Shown here: positions 36,719-45,812 of the stretch, in pieces | Position numbering within the stretch: the stretch's first letter is position 1 | How the letters are laid out: each line of letters opens with the position of its first letter | DNA from: Flagellimonas aurea | GTDB lineage: Bacteria > Bacteroidota > Bacteroidia > Flavobacteriales > Flavobacteriaceae | DNA length: 64,000 nucleotides | Assembly (NCBI RefSeq): GCF_017313785.1 | Contig: NZ_JAFLNL010000010.1 | Span: 56,668-120,667, forward strand | Direction: 5' to 3' | Program-made: the position numbers and the translations under genes | Notes under the pieces: generated by a model | Database searches by the model: none | The model's input: only the letters and a program-made list of their open reading frames with translations | What the model was told of the DNA's origin: nothing

Positions 36719-37317
36719 CCCAAGTAACTCCTCGTCATTTTAAATTCCAACGAAGTTTTTACGGTTTTCCATTCGCTGTCCAAAATGGAGAACACAACGG
36801 TGTCCCTTAAATTGCCGTGTTCATCTACTCGGTGGTTTCTTAAAATACCATCCTGTTTGGCACCCAACCTCAAAATGGCATTTCTGGAAGGATGGTTATG
36901 GAAGTGTGTCCTGAATTCAACCGCAATACAGTTTAAGTTTTCAAACGCATATTTTAGCAAAATGTACTTACATTCAGTATTGATTCCTGTTCGCTGGACT
37001 TTTTTGGAGTACCAAGTAGCACCTATTTCCACGCGTTTGTTCTTGGCGTCCACATTGAGGTAACGGGTGGTTCCTACAATAGTGTTTGTTTTTTTGTTGA
37101 TGATGGCAAAGGGCAATGCCTTTCCCGAAGCCTGTTCGGATAACGCAGTCTCTATATAAGTATCTATGGTTTTTGGTGAGGGAACGGCAGTGTACCACAG
37201 CTCCCAAAGTTTCCCGTCGGAGGCAGCAAAGGCCAAATCCACTTTGTGCGTTTTTTGTAGGGGAACCAATTTTACCAATTCACCTTCCAATTGAACGGGG
37301 CGTAGCCAAGAATCCAT
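36715..37317 (-). CDS. GNAT N-acetyltransferase, RimJ/RimL-like
   Basis: 200 residues. A GNAT core of the Acetyltransf_3 type: VGTTRYLNVDAKNKRVEIG, WYSKKVQRTGINTECKY in the acetyl-CoA pyrophosphate loop, and NPSRNAILRLGAKQDGILR-like residues near the end. Such enzymes acetylate protein N-termini or amino compounds; substrate unknown. Confidence 0.88.
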   Translation of the reverse strand: MDSWLRPVQLEGELVKLVPLQKTHKVDLAFAASDGKLWELWYTAVPSPKTIDTYIETALSEQASGKALPFAIINKKTNTIVGTTRYLNVDAKNKRVEIGATWYSKKVQRTGINTECKYILLKYAFENLNCIAVEFRTHFHNHPSRNAILRLGAKQDGILRNHRVDEHGNLRDTVVFSILDSEWKTVKTSLEFKMTRSYLG

Positions 37318-37373
37318 AGGTTGAAATTAAAGTTCAAATATAAGTTTTAATCCACCGATTTGAGCAAAGAAAA

Positions 37374-37394
37374 AGCCAGGGAAAATCCCTGGCT
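37374..37394 (-). terminator. Rho-independent terminator
   Basis: Nine-base-pair stem AGCCAGGGA / TCCCTGGCT with a three-base AAA loop. On the minus strand it is followed by TTTTCTTTG, the expected U-rich tail. It lies about 30 bases after the stop of the secreted protein at 37427-37897. Confidence 0.8.
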
Positions 37395-37426
37395 CCATCA
37401 TCAATCAAAAAACGAAATCATATCAA

Positions 37427-37897
37427 CTATTCCGATTCAAATTCCTCAATTATAAAGAAACTTTTATCCTTCTTGTCAATGAGGTAATTGCTTTCCAACA
37501 CATTGTAGTGCATGGATTTATCGTCAACGTTAATATCAAAACCGTTATCGGTCTGTACCACCTCAAAGTTGTTCCTTTCGGAACCTTTGTATTTTAGTAC
37601 CATATAATCGTCGTAGTTGGGATCTGAGTCACTATCTATGGCTACCAATTTGGTGACATATGCGGATGATGGTTTCCTATCTTGGTTCACCATGCCTTTG
37701 TCCTTGCTGTCCAGTTCCATGGTATAGTTCCTTCGTTCCATCACCTTTACGCTATATTCCTTTTCCTTTCCATTTTCGGAAACGGTAAAGGTCTTTAATT
37801 GTGTAGTGGCCTTCATGACCCCGGAATTTTTATTCTGACCATAACCTGCAAAAGCGGTTAGGGTTGCTAGTGATAGTATGGTAATCAACTTTTTCAT
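37427..37897 (-). CDS. Exported hypothetical protein
   Basis: 156 residues with a signal peptide (MKKLITILSLATLTAFAGYGQ). The mature part is polar and beta-rich (TFTVSENGKEKEYSVKVMERRNY). No family recognised. Followed by a strong terminator and separated by 49 bases from the Dps gene upstream on the same strand. Confidence 0.78.
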   Translation of the reverse strand: MKKLITILSLATLTAFAGYGQNKNSGVMKATTQLKTFTVSENGKEKEYSVKVMERRNYTMELDSKDKGMVNQDRKPSSAYVTKLVAIDSDSDPNYDDYMVLKYKGSERNNFEVVQTDNGFDINVDDKSMHYNVLESNYLIDKKDKSFFIIEEFESE

Positions 37898-37946
37898 AGT
37901 ATAGTTTTTATAGTTAATAAATCAGTTCGCTGAATGTGTGCTTCAA

Positions 37947-38441
37947 CTATTTTAGATAAGCGGTGAACATCCAGTGTCTTTTCTCCAACGCTGTCATAAA
38001 TTCCGTCAGCATGTTCTCTGTGACCACATCGCCTGTTTCCAGTGCTGCATTTACGGCGTCCAACATGCTATCATGTAGAATTTCGTAGTCGTGCAAAACT
38101 TCCCTGACCATTTCTAGTGCGGAGATATTTTTTTCTTGCTCTTTTATTTTTGAGAGCTCCAGTGTTTTTTTAAGCGAAAAATTGCTTTTTACACCAAATA
38201 CACGGATTCTTTCGGCAACAATATCAATGTTTTCTTTTACTGTATTGTATTCGTTCTCAAACTCCTCATGAAGTTCAAAGAACTCTGGCCCTTCGATATT
38301 CCAATGGAAATTTCTCAGTTTATTATAGAAAACCTGATAGTTGGCCAAAAGAGTATTTAGACTTACTACTATTTCAGCAGTTTCCAAATAAGTGAATCCT
38401 AGTTTTTTGAAAGTTTTATTTTTTGCTTTAACAGCTTCCAT
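37947..38441 (-). CDS. dps: Dps-family DNA-protecting ferritin-like protein
   Basis: 164 residues, typical for Dps. The ferroxidase signature is clear: NFHWNIEGPEFFELHEEFENEY with His and Glu/Asp ligands, then DIVAERIRVFG. Dps dodecamers oxidise and store iron using H2O2 and protect DNA in stress. The Lys-rich N-terminus (MEAVKAKNKTFKKLG) could bind DNA. Confidence 0.93.
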   Translation of the reverse strand: MEAVKAKNKTFKKLGFTYLETAEIVVSLNTLLANYQVFYNKLRNFHWNIEGPEFFELHEEFENEYNTVKENIDIVAERIRVFGVKSNFSLKKTLELSKIKEQEKNISALEMVREVLHDYEILHDSMLDAVNAALETGDVVTENMLTEFMTALEKRHWMFTAYLK

Positions 38442-38652
38442 ATAATAGATTTTTTGATTTGTTTTCTATAAAATTACACATCAACACTGGCGCGGATTGA
38501 TTGAAACGATGTAAATATTGATGCAAAAGGTATGCGAGGATTCTTTTGGTACTGAATTGGCCTGTGGGCCGCTATTGGGTAGGTGAGAAGGAAGGTTTGG
38601 ATAGATGGATTACTAAAAATCCTGTTTGTTTGGTGCTCTAAAGCAATTAAGG

Positions 38653-38877
38653 TCAGTCTCTTTCCTGATCGTCTATGATGAATCCTTTGCGCAATGAAAG
38701 GTATACGTCTGAAGAAATGTCGGTAACATATTCCTTCTCACCGTTGAAAACCTTCTGGGGCTCTTTGTTTGCAGGGTCGTGTTCCTGTACATAAATGGTG
38801 TCCAATTTATCGTACAGCACCTTGCCCAAACTAAATCTTTTAAGAACAATATATTTATTGATACTTCGGATTGCCAT
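38653..38877 (-). CDS. Small hypothetical protein
   Basis: 74 residues (MAIRSINKYIVLKRFSLGKV ...), soluble, no family recognised. Divergent from ssb across 199 bases that carry an ordered repeat array, so the two may share control. ATG start and codon use look normal for the window. Confidence 0.6.
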   Translation of the reverse strand: MAIRSINKYIVLKRFSLGKVLYDKLDTIYVQEHDPANKEPQKVFNGEKEYVTDISSDVYLSLRKGFIIDDQERD

Positions 38878-38950
38878 GGACTAAGTAGTTATTGGTTAAT
38901 TAATAAGACACAGTTAACGTTCTTAGGTCACTTTTAAATACGTGTAATTA

Positions 38951-38990
38951 TTTACATACGTTTACAAACGAAAGCAAACGGTTACAAACC
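38951..38990. repeat. Four tandem imperfect 10-bp repeats upstream of ssb
   Basis: TTTACATACG, TTTACAAACG, AAAGCAAACG and GTTACAAACC follow each other without gaps. The 10-bp period equals one DNA turn, as expected for repeated binding sites of one protein on one DNA face. The array ends 22 bases before a -7 box of ssb and so reaches into its -33 region. Confidence 0.55.
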
Positions 38991-39012
38991 AAATAACACT
39001 TTCTGAAGCTTC

Positions 39013-39020
39013 TAAGTTTG
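39013..39020 (+). promoter_or_regulatory. Candidate -7 element of the ssb promoter
   Basis: TAAGTTTG is a full match to the Bacteroidota -7 consensus TAnnTTTG, 57 bases before the ssb start. No canonical TTG -33 box is present at the right distance; that position is taken by the decamer array, which would fit activator dependence. Confidence 0.45.
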
Positions 39021-39076
39021 CCTCGTCGAGCAATGAAGTTCGATGAATACATGTTCAAATCTTAAATCTTATTACT

Positions 39077-39409
39077 ATGAACTCACTTAGAAACAAAGTA
39101 CAATTGATTGGAAACTTGGGAAACGACCCTGAAATCATCATTTTGGAAAATGGCACCAAATTGGCCAAATTTTCCATCGCAACAAATGAATCCTACAAAA
39201 ATGCCAAGGGCGAAAAGGTAACAGATACGCAATGGCACAATATTGTGGCTTGGGGCAAATTAGCTGAAATAACAGAGGATTTTTTATCAAAAGGAAAAGA
39301 AGTCATAATAGAAGGCAAGCTCATGAACCGGTCGTACGAGACCAACGAGGGTGAAAAAAGATATATCACCGAAATTAAATGTAACGAATTATTGATGTTA
39401 GGAAAATGA
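39077..39409 (+). CDS. ssb: Single-stranded DNA-binding protein, short form
   Basis: 110 residues. The OB-fold pattern is complete: MNSLRNKVQLIGNLGNDPEI, TKLAKFSIATNESY, TQWHNIVAWGKLAEI and GKEVIIEGKLMNRSYE. It lacks the acidic C-terminal tail used by long SSBs to recruit repair proteins, so it is the short flavobacterial paralogue. A strong terminator follows. Confidence 0.93.
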   Translation: MNSLRNKVQLIGNLGNDPEIIILENGTKLAKFSIATNESYKNAKGEKVTDTQWHNIVAWGKLAEITEDFLSKGKEVIIEGKLMNRSYETNEGEKRYITEIKCNELLMLGK

Positions 39410-39420
39410 TCATGAATTCG

Positions 39421-39455
39421 AAACAAAAAAGGAGGTCAAACCTCCTTTTTTGTTT
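39421..39455. terminator. Rho-independent terminator after ssb
   Basis: Sixteen-base-pair perfect stem (left arm ends AAAAAAGGAGGT, right arm begins ACCTCCTTTTTT) with a three-base CAA loop. The T-run is in the right arm, as expected for a rightward terminator; the A-run of the left arm lets it also work leftward. Confidence 0.88.
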
Positions 39456-39538
39456 TTGGTATTAGGGTAAATTCTTTTTTAGTTGTTATAAGTGCAAACG
39501 CCAGAACTTTTTTCGAATGAACAACGTACATATAATAA

Positions 39539-39952
39539 ATGCGAGGGATGAGATTAAGAGTTCAAATAGTAGCACTTTTTGCCCTAGGGGTAATCACTAA
39601 AATATCCGCACAGGATAATGAAATACCTTTTTATGAAAAACAGGCTCGTAAGGATGCCCAACATGAACAATTGTCTGTTTTTTTCTCTATGGAGGATGAG
39701 AAGGATTTTTGGAAAGATCAAACAAGCTATGAAAATGATTTGGAGACCCAAGATAATGCGTCTTACCATATTTATATGAAAGCCAAACAGTCTGCCTACT
39801 CAGAGCACGCGCAATCGTGTGGGAATCATTGTGAGCATAGCGACTATTATTATCAACGAACCAGTTTATACTTTACCTATAAAGCCAAACAAGATATCTT
39901 GAAAGAGGCTATTGTTGAGGCGCAGCAAATAGCATCGCCCCGAATTTTGTAA
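39539..39952 (+). CDS. Exported hypothetical protein
   Basis: 137 residues with a signal peptide (cleavage near KISAQ). The mature part is helical, with two cysteines close together (SCGNHCEHSDYYYQ) that could form a disulphide or metal site. No family recognised. ATG 39539 is used; ATG 39548 is equally possible. Ends at a strong terminator. Confidence 0.7.
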   Translation: MRGMRLRVQIVALFALGVITKISAQDNEIPFYEKQARKDAQHEQLSVFFSMEDEKDFWKDQTSYENDLETQDNASYHIYMKAKQSAYSEHAQSCGNHCEHSDYYYQRTSLYFTYKAKQDILKEAIVEAQQIASPRIL

Positions 39953-39976
39953 ACATAGATTTTAGTTAGTTAGTCG

Positions 39977-40006
39977 AAAAACGCCCCAATTTAGGGGCGT
40001 TTTTTT
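39977..40006. terminator. Bidirectional terminator
   Basis: Stem AAAAACGCCCC / GGGGCGTTTTT with loop AATTTA, then two more T residues. It lies between convergent genes (39539-39952 and 40017-41570) and has A- and T-runs on both flanks, so it can end transcripts from either side. Confidence 0.9.
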
Positions 40007-40016
40007 GCATGTAGTT

Positions 40017-41570
40017 TTAATTTTGACCTCCGTTGCGTTCAGGTGAGCGTGGCTCTGGCCATTCCAATTGCTCTCCCGTTCTATCACTTATTGGAAGCAC
40101 AGCTTTTTCCCTTGAAGTCTTTTCAGGGTCTTCGCTGGCCATGTAGGCAAGAATTGCCGTGAGGATGGCATTGTTCCTTACATCATCAAAAATAATTTTG
40201 TCGTAGGTGTCCCGGTTGGTATGCCAAGTATAGTTCCAATAGGACCAGTTCAAAGAACTCAGACTGAAGGCAGGAGCTCCCGCAGCTTGAAAAGAGGCAT
40301 AATCCGAACCGCCACGGGCAGGGGTTCCGGGAAAGGTCGTTTCGATTTCATCGGTAATTTCTTTGGGAACTTCATGCAACCATTTTCCTAAATAATCATA
40401 GGAATTCAAAAATCCGCCACCGGAAATCCGAACCACTCTACCCGTTCCGTTATCTTGATTGAAAACAGCCTGTACGCCAGCTACAATTTCTGGATTGTCC
40501 TCAACAAAAGCTCTGGAACCGTTAAGCCCTTGTTCTTCGCTGCCCCAATGTCCGACCAAAATGGTGCGCTTTGGGTTGGGATAGGCTTTTTTCAAAATGC
40601 GCATGGCCTCCATCATTACCAAAGTTCCAGTACCGTTGTCGGTTGCTCCGGTGCCACCGTCCCAAGAATCAAAATGTGCGGATAGAATTACATACTCATC
40701 CGGCTTTTCGGAACCTTTGATCTCGGCTATGGTGTTGAAAGTGGGTACTTTGCCCAATTCTTTGGATTCTGCTACAATATGAAGCTGCGGTTTTTGCCCC
40801 GATTCCACTAATCGATACAACATCCCGTAATCTTCCAATTCCAAGTCAACGGTCGGGATTTCCTTGGTATAGGCACCGAAAATTTTGTTTACCCCAAAAC
40901 CTCTGGACCAATAGGAGGCTACGATACCAACGGCACCTGCCTCTTCAAGGGCGGCGGGCAGACTACGACGGTCCAGTCCAGTTCTGGACATGTTCTTGTC
41001 CCATGCCTCAGTTTGCTCCTCACGTTCCTTTTTCATTTTTTCAAAGGACTTTTCGGTAGCAAATTCTTCCCAATTGTAATCTGGTCTTCCTGTGGGTTGT
41101 GGCATGGAAATCATGACCAGCTTGCCCTTAACATTCGGAAGCCAATTTTTGAATTCCATGGAGTCCGAAATGGTAGGTAAAACAATCAGTTCTGCGGTCA
41201 CTCCTTTTTTGGGAGTACTTGGGCTCCAGGCCAGTTGGGTTCCCCTTAGGCTCTGTACTCTGGGATGTACCATATCGATATGGCTAATGCCACGTTCCCA
41301 GCCTTTCCATTCGCCCCATTGTTCGTTGCGGGCAGGAATTCCCCAACTTTCGTATTTGGCAACCGCCCAATCATGGGCATTTTTCATTTGTGGGGTACCG
41401 ACCAATCTAGGTCCGATACCATCCATAAGCTGATGGCCAAGGATTTCGAGTTGGGAGTTTTCGTTGGCTTCTTGAACGATGGCTTCAATCACTGCGTCCT
41501 TGTTCTGTGCCAACATGGATATGCCGGACAAAAGGAGCATGGTAAATAAAAGGGAGGTTTTTTTGATCAT
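40017..41570 (-). CDS. Exported M28 zinc peptidase with PA-like insert
   Basis: 517 residues with a signal peptide (ends SMLAQ). A protease-associated-type region lies at about 130-260. The M28 metal ligands are in order: AHFDSWDGG, TDNGTG, GSEEQGLNG, then NQDNGTG and WHTNRDTYD. Similar to carboxypeptidase Q-like peptidases. It would cleave peptides in the periplasm or outside the cell. Single gene. Confidence 0.9.
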   Translation of the reverse strand: MIKKTSLLFTMLLLSGISMLAQNKDAVIEAIVQEANENSQLEILGHQLMDGIGPRLVGTPQMKNAHDWAVAKYESWGIPARNEQWGEWKGWERGISHIDMVHPRVQSLRGTQLAWSPSTPKKGVTAELIVLPTISDSMEFKNWLPNVKGKLVMISMPQPTGRPDYNWEEFATEKSFEKMKKEREEQTEAWDKNMSRTGLDRRSLPAALEEAGAVGIVASYWSRGFGVNKIFGAYTKEIPTVDLELEDYGMLYRLVESGQKPQLHIVAESKELGKVPTFNTIAEIKGSEKPDEYVILSAHFDSWDGGTGATDNGTGTLVMMEAMRILKKAYPNPKRTILVGHWGSEEQGLNGSRAFVEDNPEIVAGVQAVFNQDNGTGRVVRISGGGFLNSYDYLGKWLHEVPKEITDEIETTFPGTPARGGSDYASFQAAGAPAFSLSSLNWSYWNYTWHTNRDTYDKIIFDDVRNNAILTAILAYMASEDPEKTSREKAVLPISDRTGEQLEWPEPRSPERNGGQN

Positions 41571-41643
41571 GGTTTCTAGTTTGCCCTAAAAATAGGACAA
41601 ATACCAGAAATTGAATAGGAGGCAAGTGATTTAAGCGAGATGA

Positions 41644-41805
41644 CTAGGCGACTTTTTTCATCAAATCAAAGCAAGGACATTTTTTGCAGCGTTTTTTTTC
41701 GCTCTTCTTGTATTTTTCGCAGCACTTGGATTTTACCTTGCCAGTCGGCGGTAACCCCCTAAGTTTTGCTTTTTTGAGTTTCTTTTTGTCCTTTTTCTTT
41801 CCCAT
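41644..41805 (-). CDS. Small Lys/Cys-rich protein
   Basis: 53 residues from the ATG at 41805 (MGKKKDKKKLKKAKL). About a third of residues are lysine; four cysteines lie in KCCEKYKK and KKCPCFDL. The Cys pattern suggests a metal site, and the basic part nucleic-acid binding. I recall similar short flavobacterial proteins but know no function. A longer frame starts at 41829. Confidence 0.6.
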   Translation of the reverse strand: MGKKKDKKKLKKAKLRGLPPTGKVKSKCCEKYKKSEKKRCKKCPCFDLMKKVA

Positions 41806-41886
41806 GGATAGAACCGAAATAGGAGACAAAAATAATTATTTTAAATCAATCTAAATTAAATTTAACATAATTGTGTTTCCAATGCA

Positions 41887-42729
41887 TTAAAACTGAAGGG
41901 AAACCCCCAAAGTGTTGGGGCCAAAAGAAAGATTCCAACTTACATTTTTCGGCTTTTGGTCATTGTACTTTTCATCATACTTGGAATCCAGGTATTTGTC
42001 GATGGATTCCACGATAAAAATACTGAGCACCGTACTGAAGGCCACATCGGAAAACCAATGAAAATCATCCAGTACACGTACAAGGCCTGGAATCATACCC
42101 ACAGTGTACAGACCACCTTTGACCCATGGACTTTTAAACTGTTTGGCAATCGCGTAAGCATTACTAAAGGCCAACATGGCATGACCCGACGGGAATGAGT
42201 CATAATCATATACCCTATCCAAATGTAACGGGTCAAAAGTTGCCGAACCTGCTCCACTTTTTGGCCTTGCCCTGCCAATGATACGCTTGCTTACTTGTTG
42301 GAGAAATCCTCCGGCGGTGGCGGAAGAGATCAAAAGTACCCCGGTTCGCCTCAATTTTTCATTTTTGGTGAACAAGCCGGCAAGATAAACACCCCCCGTC
42401 AGCATATAATTGTTTTCTGGACTACCATATTCGTGGCCATAATCCATAATGACATCCGGTACGTCCTGATCAAAACCATTTTTCCATCTGTTGAGTTCAT
42501 CATCAACGGTAAATAGAAGTAGTGTACCCCCGGTCAAATATCCAAAATTGGCCCAATCGTTTCCCTGCCAGTGAAAGGGACGGGAATATGAATAACCAAC
42601 TCCGCCAAACATGTTCCCTACATCATAGGTAAAGTTGTTCCAAAGGTTTTTTTCTTTTTCTTGATGAAGTTCCTGACCGGTCATGGCAGTGGTCAATAGG
42701 ATAAAAGCAAAGTATCTAAAAAATCTCAT
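41887..42729 (-). CDS. PAP2-family phosphatase, exported or membrane-anchored
   Basis: 280 residues from ATG 42729 (a TTG at 42744 would add five). Signal or anchor at the N-terminus. The acid phosphatase motifs are present: KRIIGRARP, SFPSGHAM and RVLDDFHWFSD. Lipid phosphatases of this kind act on phosphatidate or isoprenyl pyrophosphate in the periplasm; only a few membrane segments are visible, so a soluble periplasmic acid phosphatase is possible. Thirty bases downstream of the deacetylase gene on the same strand. Confidence 0.87.
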   Translation of the reverse strand: MRFFRYFAFILLTTAMTGQELHQEKEKNLWNNFTYDVGNMFGGVGYSYSRPFHWQGNDWANFGYLTGGTLLLFTVDDELNRWKNGFDQDVPDVIMDYGHEYGSPENNYMLTGGVYLAGLFTKNEKLRRTGVLLISSATAGGFLQQVSKRIIGRARPKSGAGSATFDPLHLDRVYDYDSFPSGHAMLAFSNAYAIAKQFKSPWVKGGLYTVGMIPGLVRVLDDFHWFSDVAFSTVLSIFIVESIDKYLDSKYDEKYNDQKPKNVSWNLSFGPNTLGVSLQF

Positions 42730-42759
42730 GAGGTTGTAAAACAAAAATAGACGGTAAAA

Positions 42760-43662
42760 TTAGCCATAAATATCTTGTGCCAAACGAAAAGTATTGGCAT
42801 GGGCCTCTACTATGATCCTGATCTCGGGGGAATAACCTCCGCCCATACTGCATTGTACCGGGATGTTGGCATCATGACAAGTTTGAAGCACAAAACGGTC
42901 CCGCTCCTTGCAGCCCTCCAAGGTCATGGCCAAGGTTCCCAGCTTGTCGGTTTCCAGCACATCCACCCCGCAGAGGTAGAAAATAAAATCGGGGCGGATC
43001 TCCTCCATTAATTCTGGTAACGTCTTTTTTAGAATGGATAGGTATTCTTTGTCCGTGGTGCCTTTTTCCAAAGGAACATCAAGGTCCGAAGTTTCCTTTT
43101 TGAAGGGGTAATTGCCCTTGCCGTGCATGGAAAAGGTAAAAACAGAATGGTCGGTCTGGAAGATTTCGGCCGTACCATTGCCCTGATGCACATCTAAATC
43201 CACGATCAAGATTTTTTTGGCCAGTTTCTGGTTCAAAAGATATCTAGCCCCAATAGCTTGGTCGTTCAGCATGCAAAAAGCTTCACCCCTGTCCGAGTAG
43301 GCGTGGTGCGTTCCCCCTGCAATGTTCATCGCAATGCCGTTTTCAAGGGCAAAACGACAACCTTTGATGGTGCCGTCCGCTATAATGCGTTCCCGTTTCA
43401 CGAGTGCCTCGCTCAAAGGGAAACCTATCTTTCTTGCTTCTCTCTTGGATAGTTGCAAACCCACCAGATTGCGATAATATTCTTCATCGTGGGCCGCTAA
43501 AATATGACGGTCTTCGGGTAAAGAAGGCTCAAAAAAGTTATCCTCCGTGCAAGTGCCCTCATACAACAATTGCTGGGGCAGTAGTTCGTATTTGATCATC
43601 GGGAACCGATGCCCTTCGGGCAAAGGGTGTTTGTAAATGGGGTGATAGGCTATTTTGAGCAT
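42760..43662 (-). CDS. HDAC11-like (class IV) deacetylase family protein
   Basis: 300 residues. Active-site His pair at 119-120 (GGTHHAYSDRGEAFC), metal ligands in DLDVHQGNG (D157, H159) and CGVD (D234), and a closing GGGYS loop. The lines match class IV (HDAC11-type) enzymes, which in eukaryotes remove long acyl groups from lysine. The bacterial substrate is unknown. Starts directly after the tex stop (TAAATG), so it is translated with tex. Confidence 0.9.
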   Translation of the reverse strand: MLKIAYHPIYKHPLPEGHRFPMIKYELLPQQLLYEGTCTEDNFFEPSLPEDRHILAAHDEEYYRNLVGLQLSKREARKIGFPLSEALVKRERIIADGTIKGCRFALENGIAMNIAGGTHHAYSDRGEAFCMLNDQAIGARYLLNQKLAKKILIVDLDVHQGNGTAEIFQTDHSVFTFSMHGKGNYPFKKETSDLDVPLEKGTTDKEYLSILKKTLPELMEEIRPDFIFYLCGVDVLETDKLGTLAMTLEGCKERDRFVLQTCHDANIPVQCSMGGGYSPEIRIIVEAHANTFRLAQDIYG

Positions 43663-45795
43663 TTAGGCACCTTGTTTATGCAATGCCAATTGTATCCGCT
43701 TTCGGGGCACGTCCACATCCAAGACTTTTACCACTACCTGTTGATGAAGGCTCACGTGCTCGTTGACATCCTTTACAAAAGTATCCGATAGGTTGGAAAT
43801 ATGGATAAGGCCACTTTCTTTGATGCCGATATCCACAAAACAGCCAAAGTTGGTAATGTTGTTGACGATGCCGGGCAGCAATTGTCCTTGCCGCAAATCG
43901 GTAATTTCCTTAATATTTTGATTAAAGGTAAACACCTTGGCCTTTTCGCGAAGGTCCAATCCTGGTTTTTCCAATTCTTTTAGAATATCCTCCAAGGTAG
44001 GCATTCCAATGGATTCGGTACAATAGGATGTGAGATCGATACTTTGTAAGGCGGACTTGTTTCCAACAATTTCATTGAGGGAAACACCTTGGTCCTTGGC
44101 CATTTTTGACACCAAACCGTAGCTTTCTGGGTGAACGGCCGAATCATCCAAAGGATTGTCTCCATTTTTGATACGCAAAAAACCTGCACTCTGTTCAAAG
44201 GCCTTTCCCCCCAATCGAGGTACGTTTTTAATCTCTTCCCTGCTTTTGAAGGCTCCATTTTCGTTACGATGGGCCACAATATTTTCCGCAAGTTTGGGCC
44301 CAATGCCCGAAACGTAACTTAAAAGGGGTACACTAGCCGTATTGATGTTGACGCCGACAGAGTTCACACAACTTTCCACTACCGTGTCCAAGGAGGTTTT
44401 TAATTGCGTCTGGTCCACATCGTGCTGGTATTGCCCAACCCCGATGGACTTGGCGTCGATTTTGACCAATTCCGCCAAAGGGTCGGCCAAACGTCGACCA
44501 ATGGAAACCGCTCCTCTGACTGTTACATCATAATTTGGAAATTCCTCGCGGGCAATTTTGGATGCCGAATAAATGGATGCACCCGCTTCGCTGACCACGA
44601 ACACCTCAATTGGTTTTTTGAACGGTACGCGCTTTACCAATTGTTCGGTCTCTCGCGATGCCGTTCCATTGCCAATGGCAATGGCCTCGATTTTATAGGC
44701 ATCCACCAAGGAACTTATCTTTTTGATGGCACCGGAACTATCTCGCTGTGGTGGATGGGGATAAATGGTCTCGTTATGTTTTAAATCGCCTTGCTCGTCC
44801 AAACAAACCACTTTACAGCCCGTTCTGAAACCTGGGTCGATGGCCAAAATTCGCTTTTCACCCAAAGGAGCACCGAGCAACAGTTGCTTTAAATTTTTCG
44901 AAAACACTTGAATGGCATCCGCATCTGCCTTTTCCTTGGCCGTTTTTAAAAGTTCGTTGGATAGGGATGGTAACAACAGTCGTTTGTAGGCATCCGTAAT
45001 GGCCAACTCAATTTGTTCGGTACATGCATTGTTGGACTTGATCAAGCGACGTTCCATGTTCTGAATCGCACGCTCATCATCAATTTCGACTTTTACACGG
45101 ATAAAACCTTCCTTTTCAGCTCGCATAATGGCCAAAAATCGGTGGGATGGACATCGGTTCAAAGGTTCGCTCCAATCAAAATAGTCGCGAAATTTTTGGG
45201 CCTTTTCGTCGTCTTTTTTGGTTTTGACGACTTTGGTGGTGATCAAGGCGTGTCGTTCCAACTGTCCCCGCAATTGGTTACGGATATCGGTACGCTCATT
45301 GACCCATTCGGAAATAATATGGCGTGCTCCTTCGAGGGCATCGTCTTCGTTAATTACATCTTTGTTGAGGTATTTGGAAGCAATGTATTCAATTTCATCG
45401 CTCCTTTGTGCCATAATGATCTTGGTCAAAGGCTCCAATCCATTTTTTCGTGCGGTCTCGGCCTTGGTCTTTTTACTTTTTTTGAACGGAAGGTAGAGAT
45501 CTTCCAAACTGGTGAGGTCGGTACAGTTCAGAAACTTGGCTTCCAGTTCGGGGGTAAGGGCATCTTGTTCGGCGACAGCTTTGATGATGGCCGCCTTTCT
45601 TTTTTCCAAAGCCTCAAACTGGTTTTTGTATTCAACGATGGAACCAATCTGCACCTCGTCCAAATTTCCAGTAAGTTCTTTTCGATATCGGGAAATAAAG
45701 GGAACGGTACAGTCTTGGTTTAAAAGCGAAACGGTGTTCTCCACACTTTTCTCCGAAAGATGGGTGTGGCGGACGATATAGGGAACAAGTTGCAT
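43663..45795 (-). CDS. tex: Tex-family RNA-binding transcription accessory protein
   Basis: 710 residues, slightly shorter than E. coli YhgF (773). Tex N-terminal helical domain, YqgF/RNase-H-like fold (ILAIDPGFRTGCKV, AIGNGTASRE), helix-hairpin-helix segment (YVSGIGPKLAENIVAHR) and C-terminal S1 domain (GIVNNITNFGCFVDIGIKESG). A cytosolic nucleic-acid-binding factor. Followed without a gap by the deacetylase gene. Confidence 0.95.
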   Translation of the reverse strand: MQLVPYIVRHTHLSEKSVENTVSLLNQDCTVPFISRYRKELTGNLDEVQIGSIVEYKNQFEALEKRKAAIIKAVAEQDALTPELEAKFLNCTDLTSLEDLYLPFKKSKKTKAETARKNGLEPLTKIIMAQRSDEIEYIASKYLNKDVINEDDALEGARHIISEWVNERTDIRNQLRGQLERHALITTKVVKTKKDDEKAQKFRDYFDWSEPLNRCPSHRFLAIMRAEKEGFIRVKVEIDDERAIQNMERRLIKSNNACTEQIELAITDAYKRLLLPSLSNELLKTAKEKADADAIQVFSKNLKQLLLGAPLGEKRILAIDPGFRTGCKVVCLDEQGDLKHNETIYPHPPQRDSSGAIKKISSLVDAYKIEAIAIGNGTASRETEQLVKRVPFKKPIEVFVVSEAGASIYSASKIAREEFPNYDVTVRGAVSIGRRLADPLAELVKIDAKSIGVGQYQHDVDQTQLKTSLDTVVESCVNSVGVNINTASVPLLSYVSGIGPKLAENIVAHRNENGAFKSREEIKNVPRLGGKAFEQSAGFLRIKNGDNPLDDSAVHPESYGLVSKMAKDQGVSLNEIVGNKSALQSIDLTSYCTESIGMPTLEDILKELEKPGLDLREKAKVFTFNQNIKEITDLRQGQLLPGIVNNITNFGCFVDIGIKESGLIHISNLSDTFVKDVNEHVSLHQQVVVKVLDVDVPRKRIQLALHKQGA

Positions 45796-45812
45796 GGTGT
45801 ATGTTTAGTATT

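Noticed and set aside
45013..45723. 236-codon open frame on the plus strand opposite tex
   Set aside because: Antisense shadow of tex, which has full family motifs; the plus-strand translation is Phe/Gly/Leu-rich with no domain.
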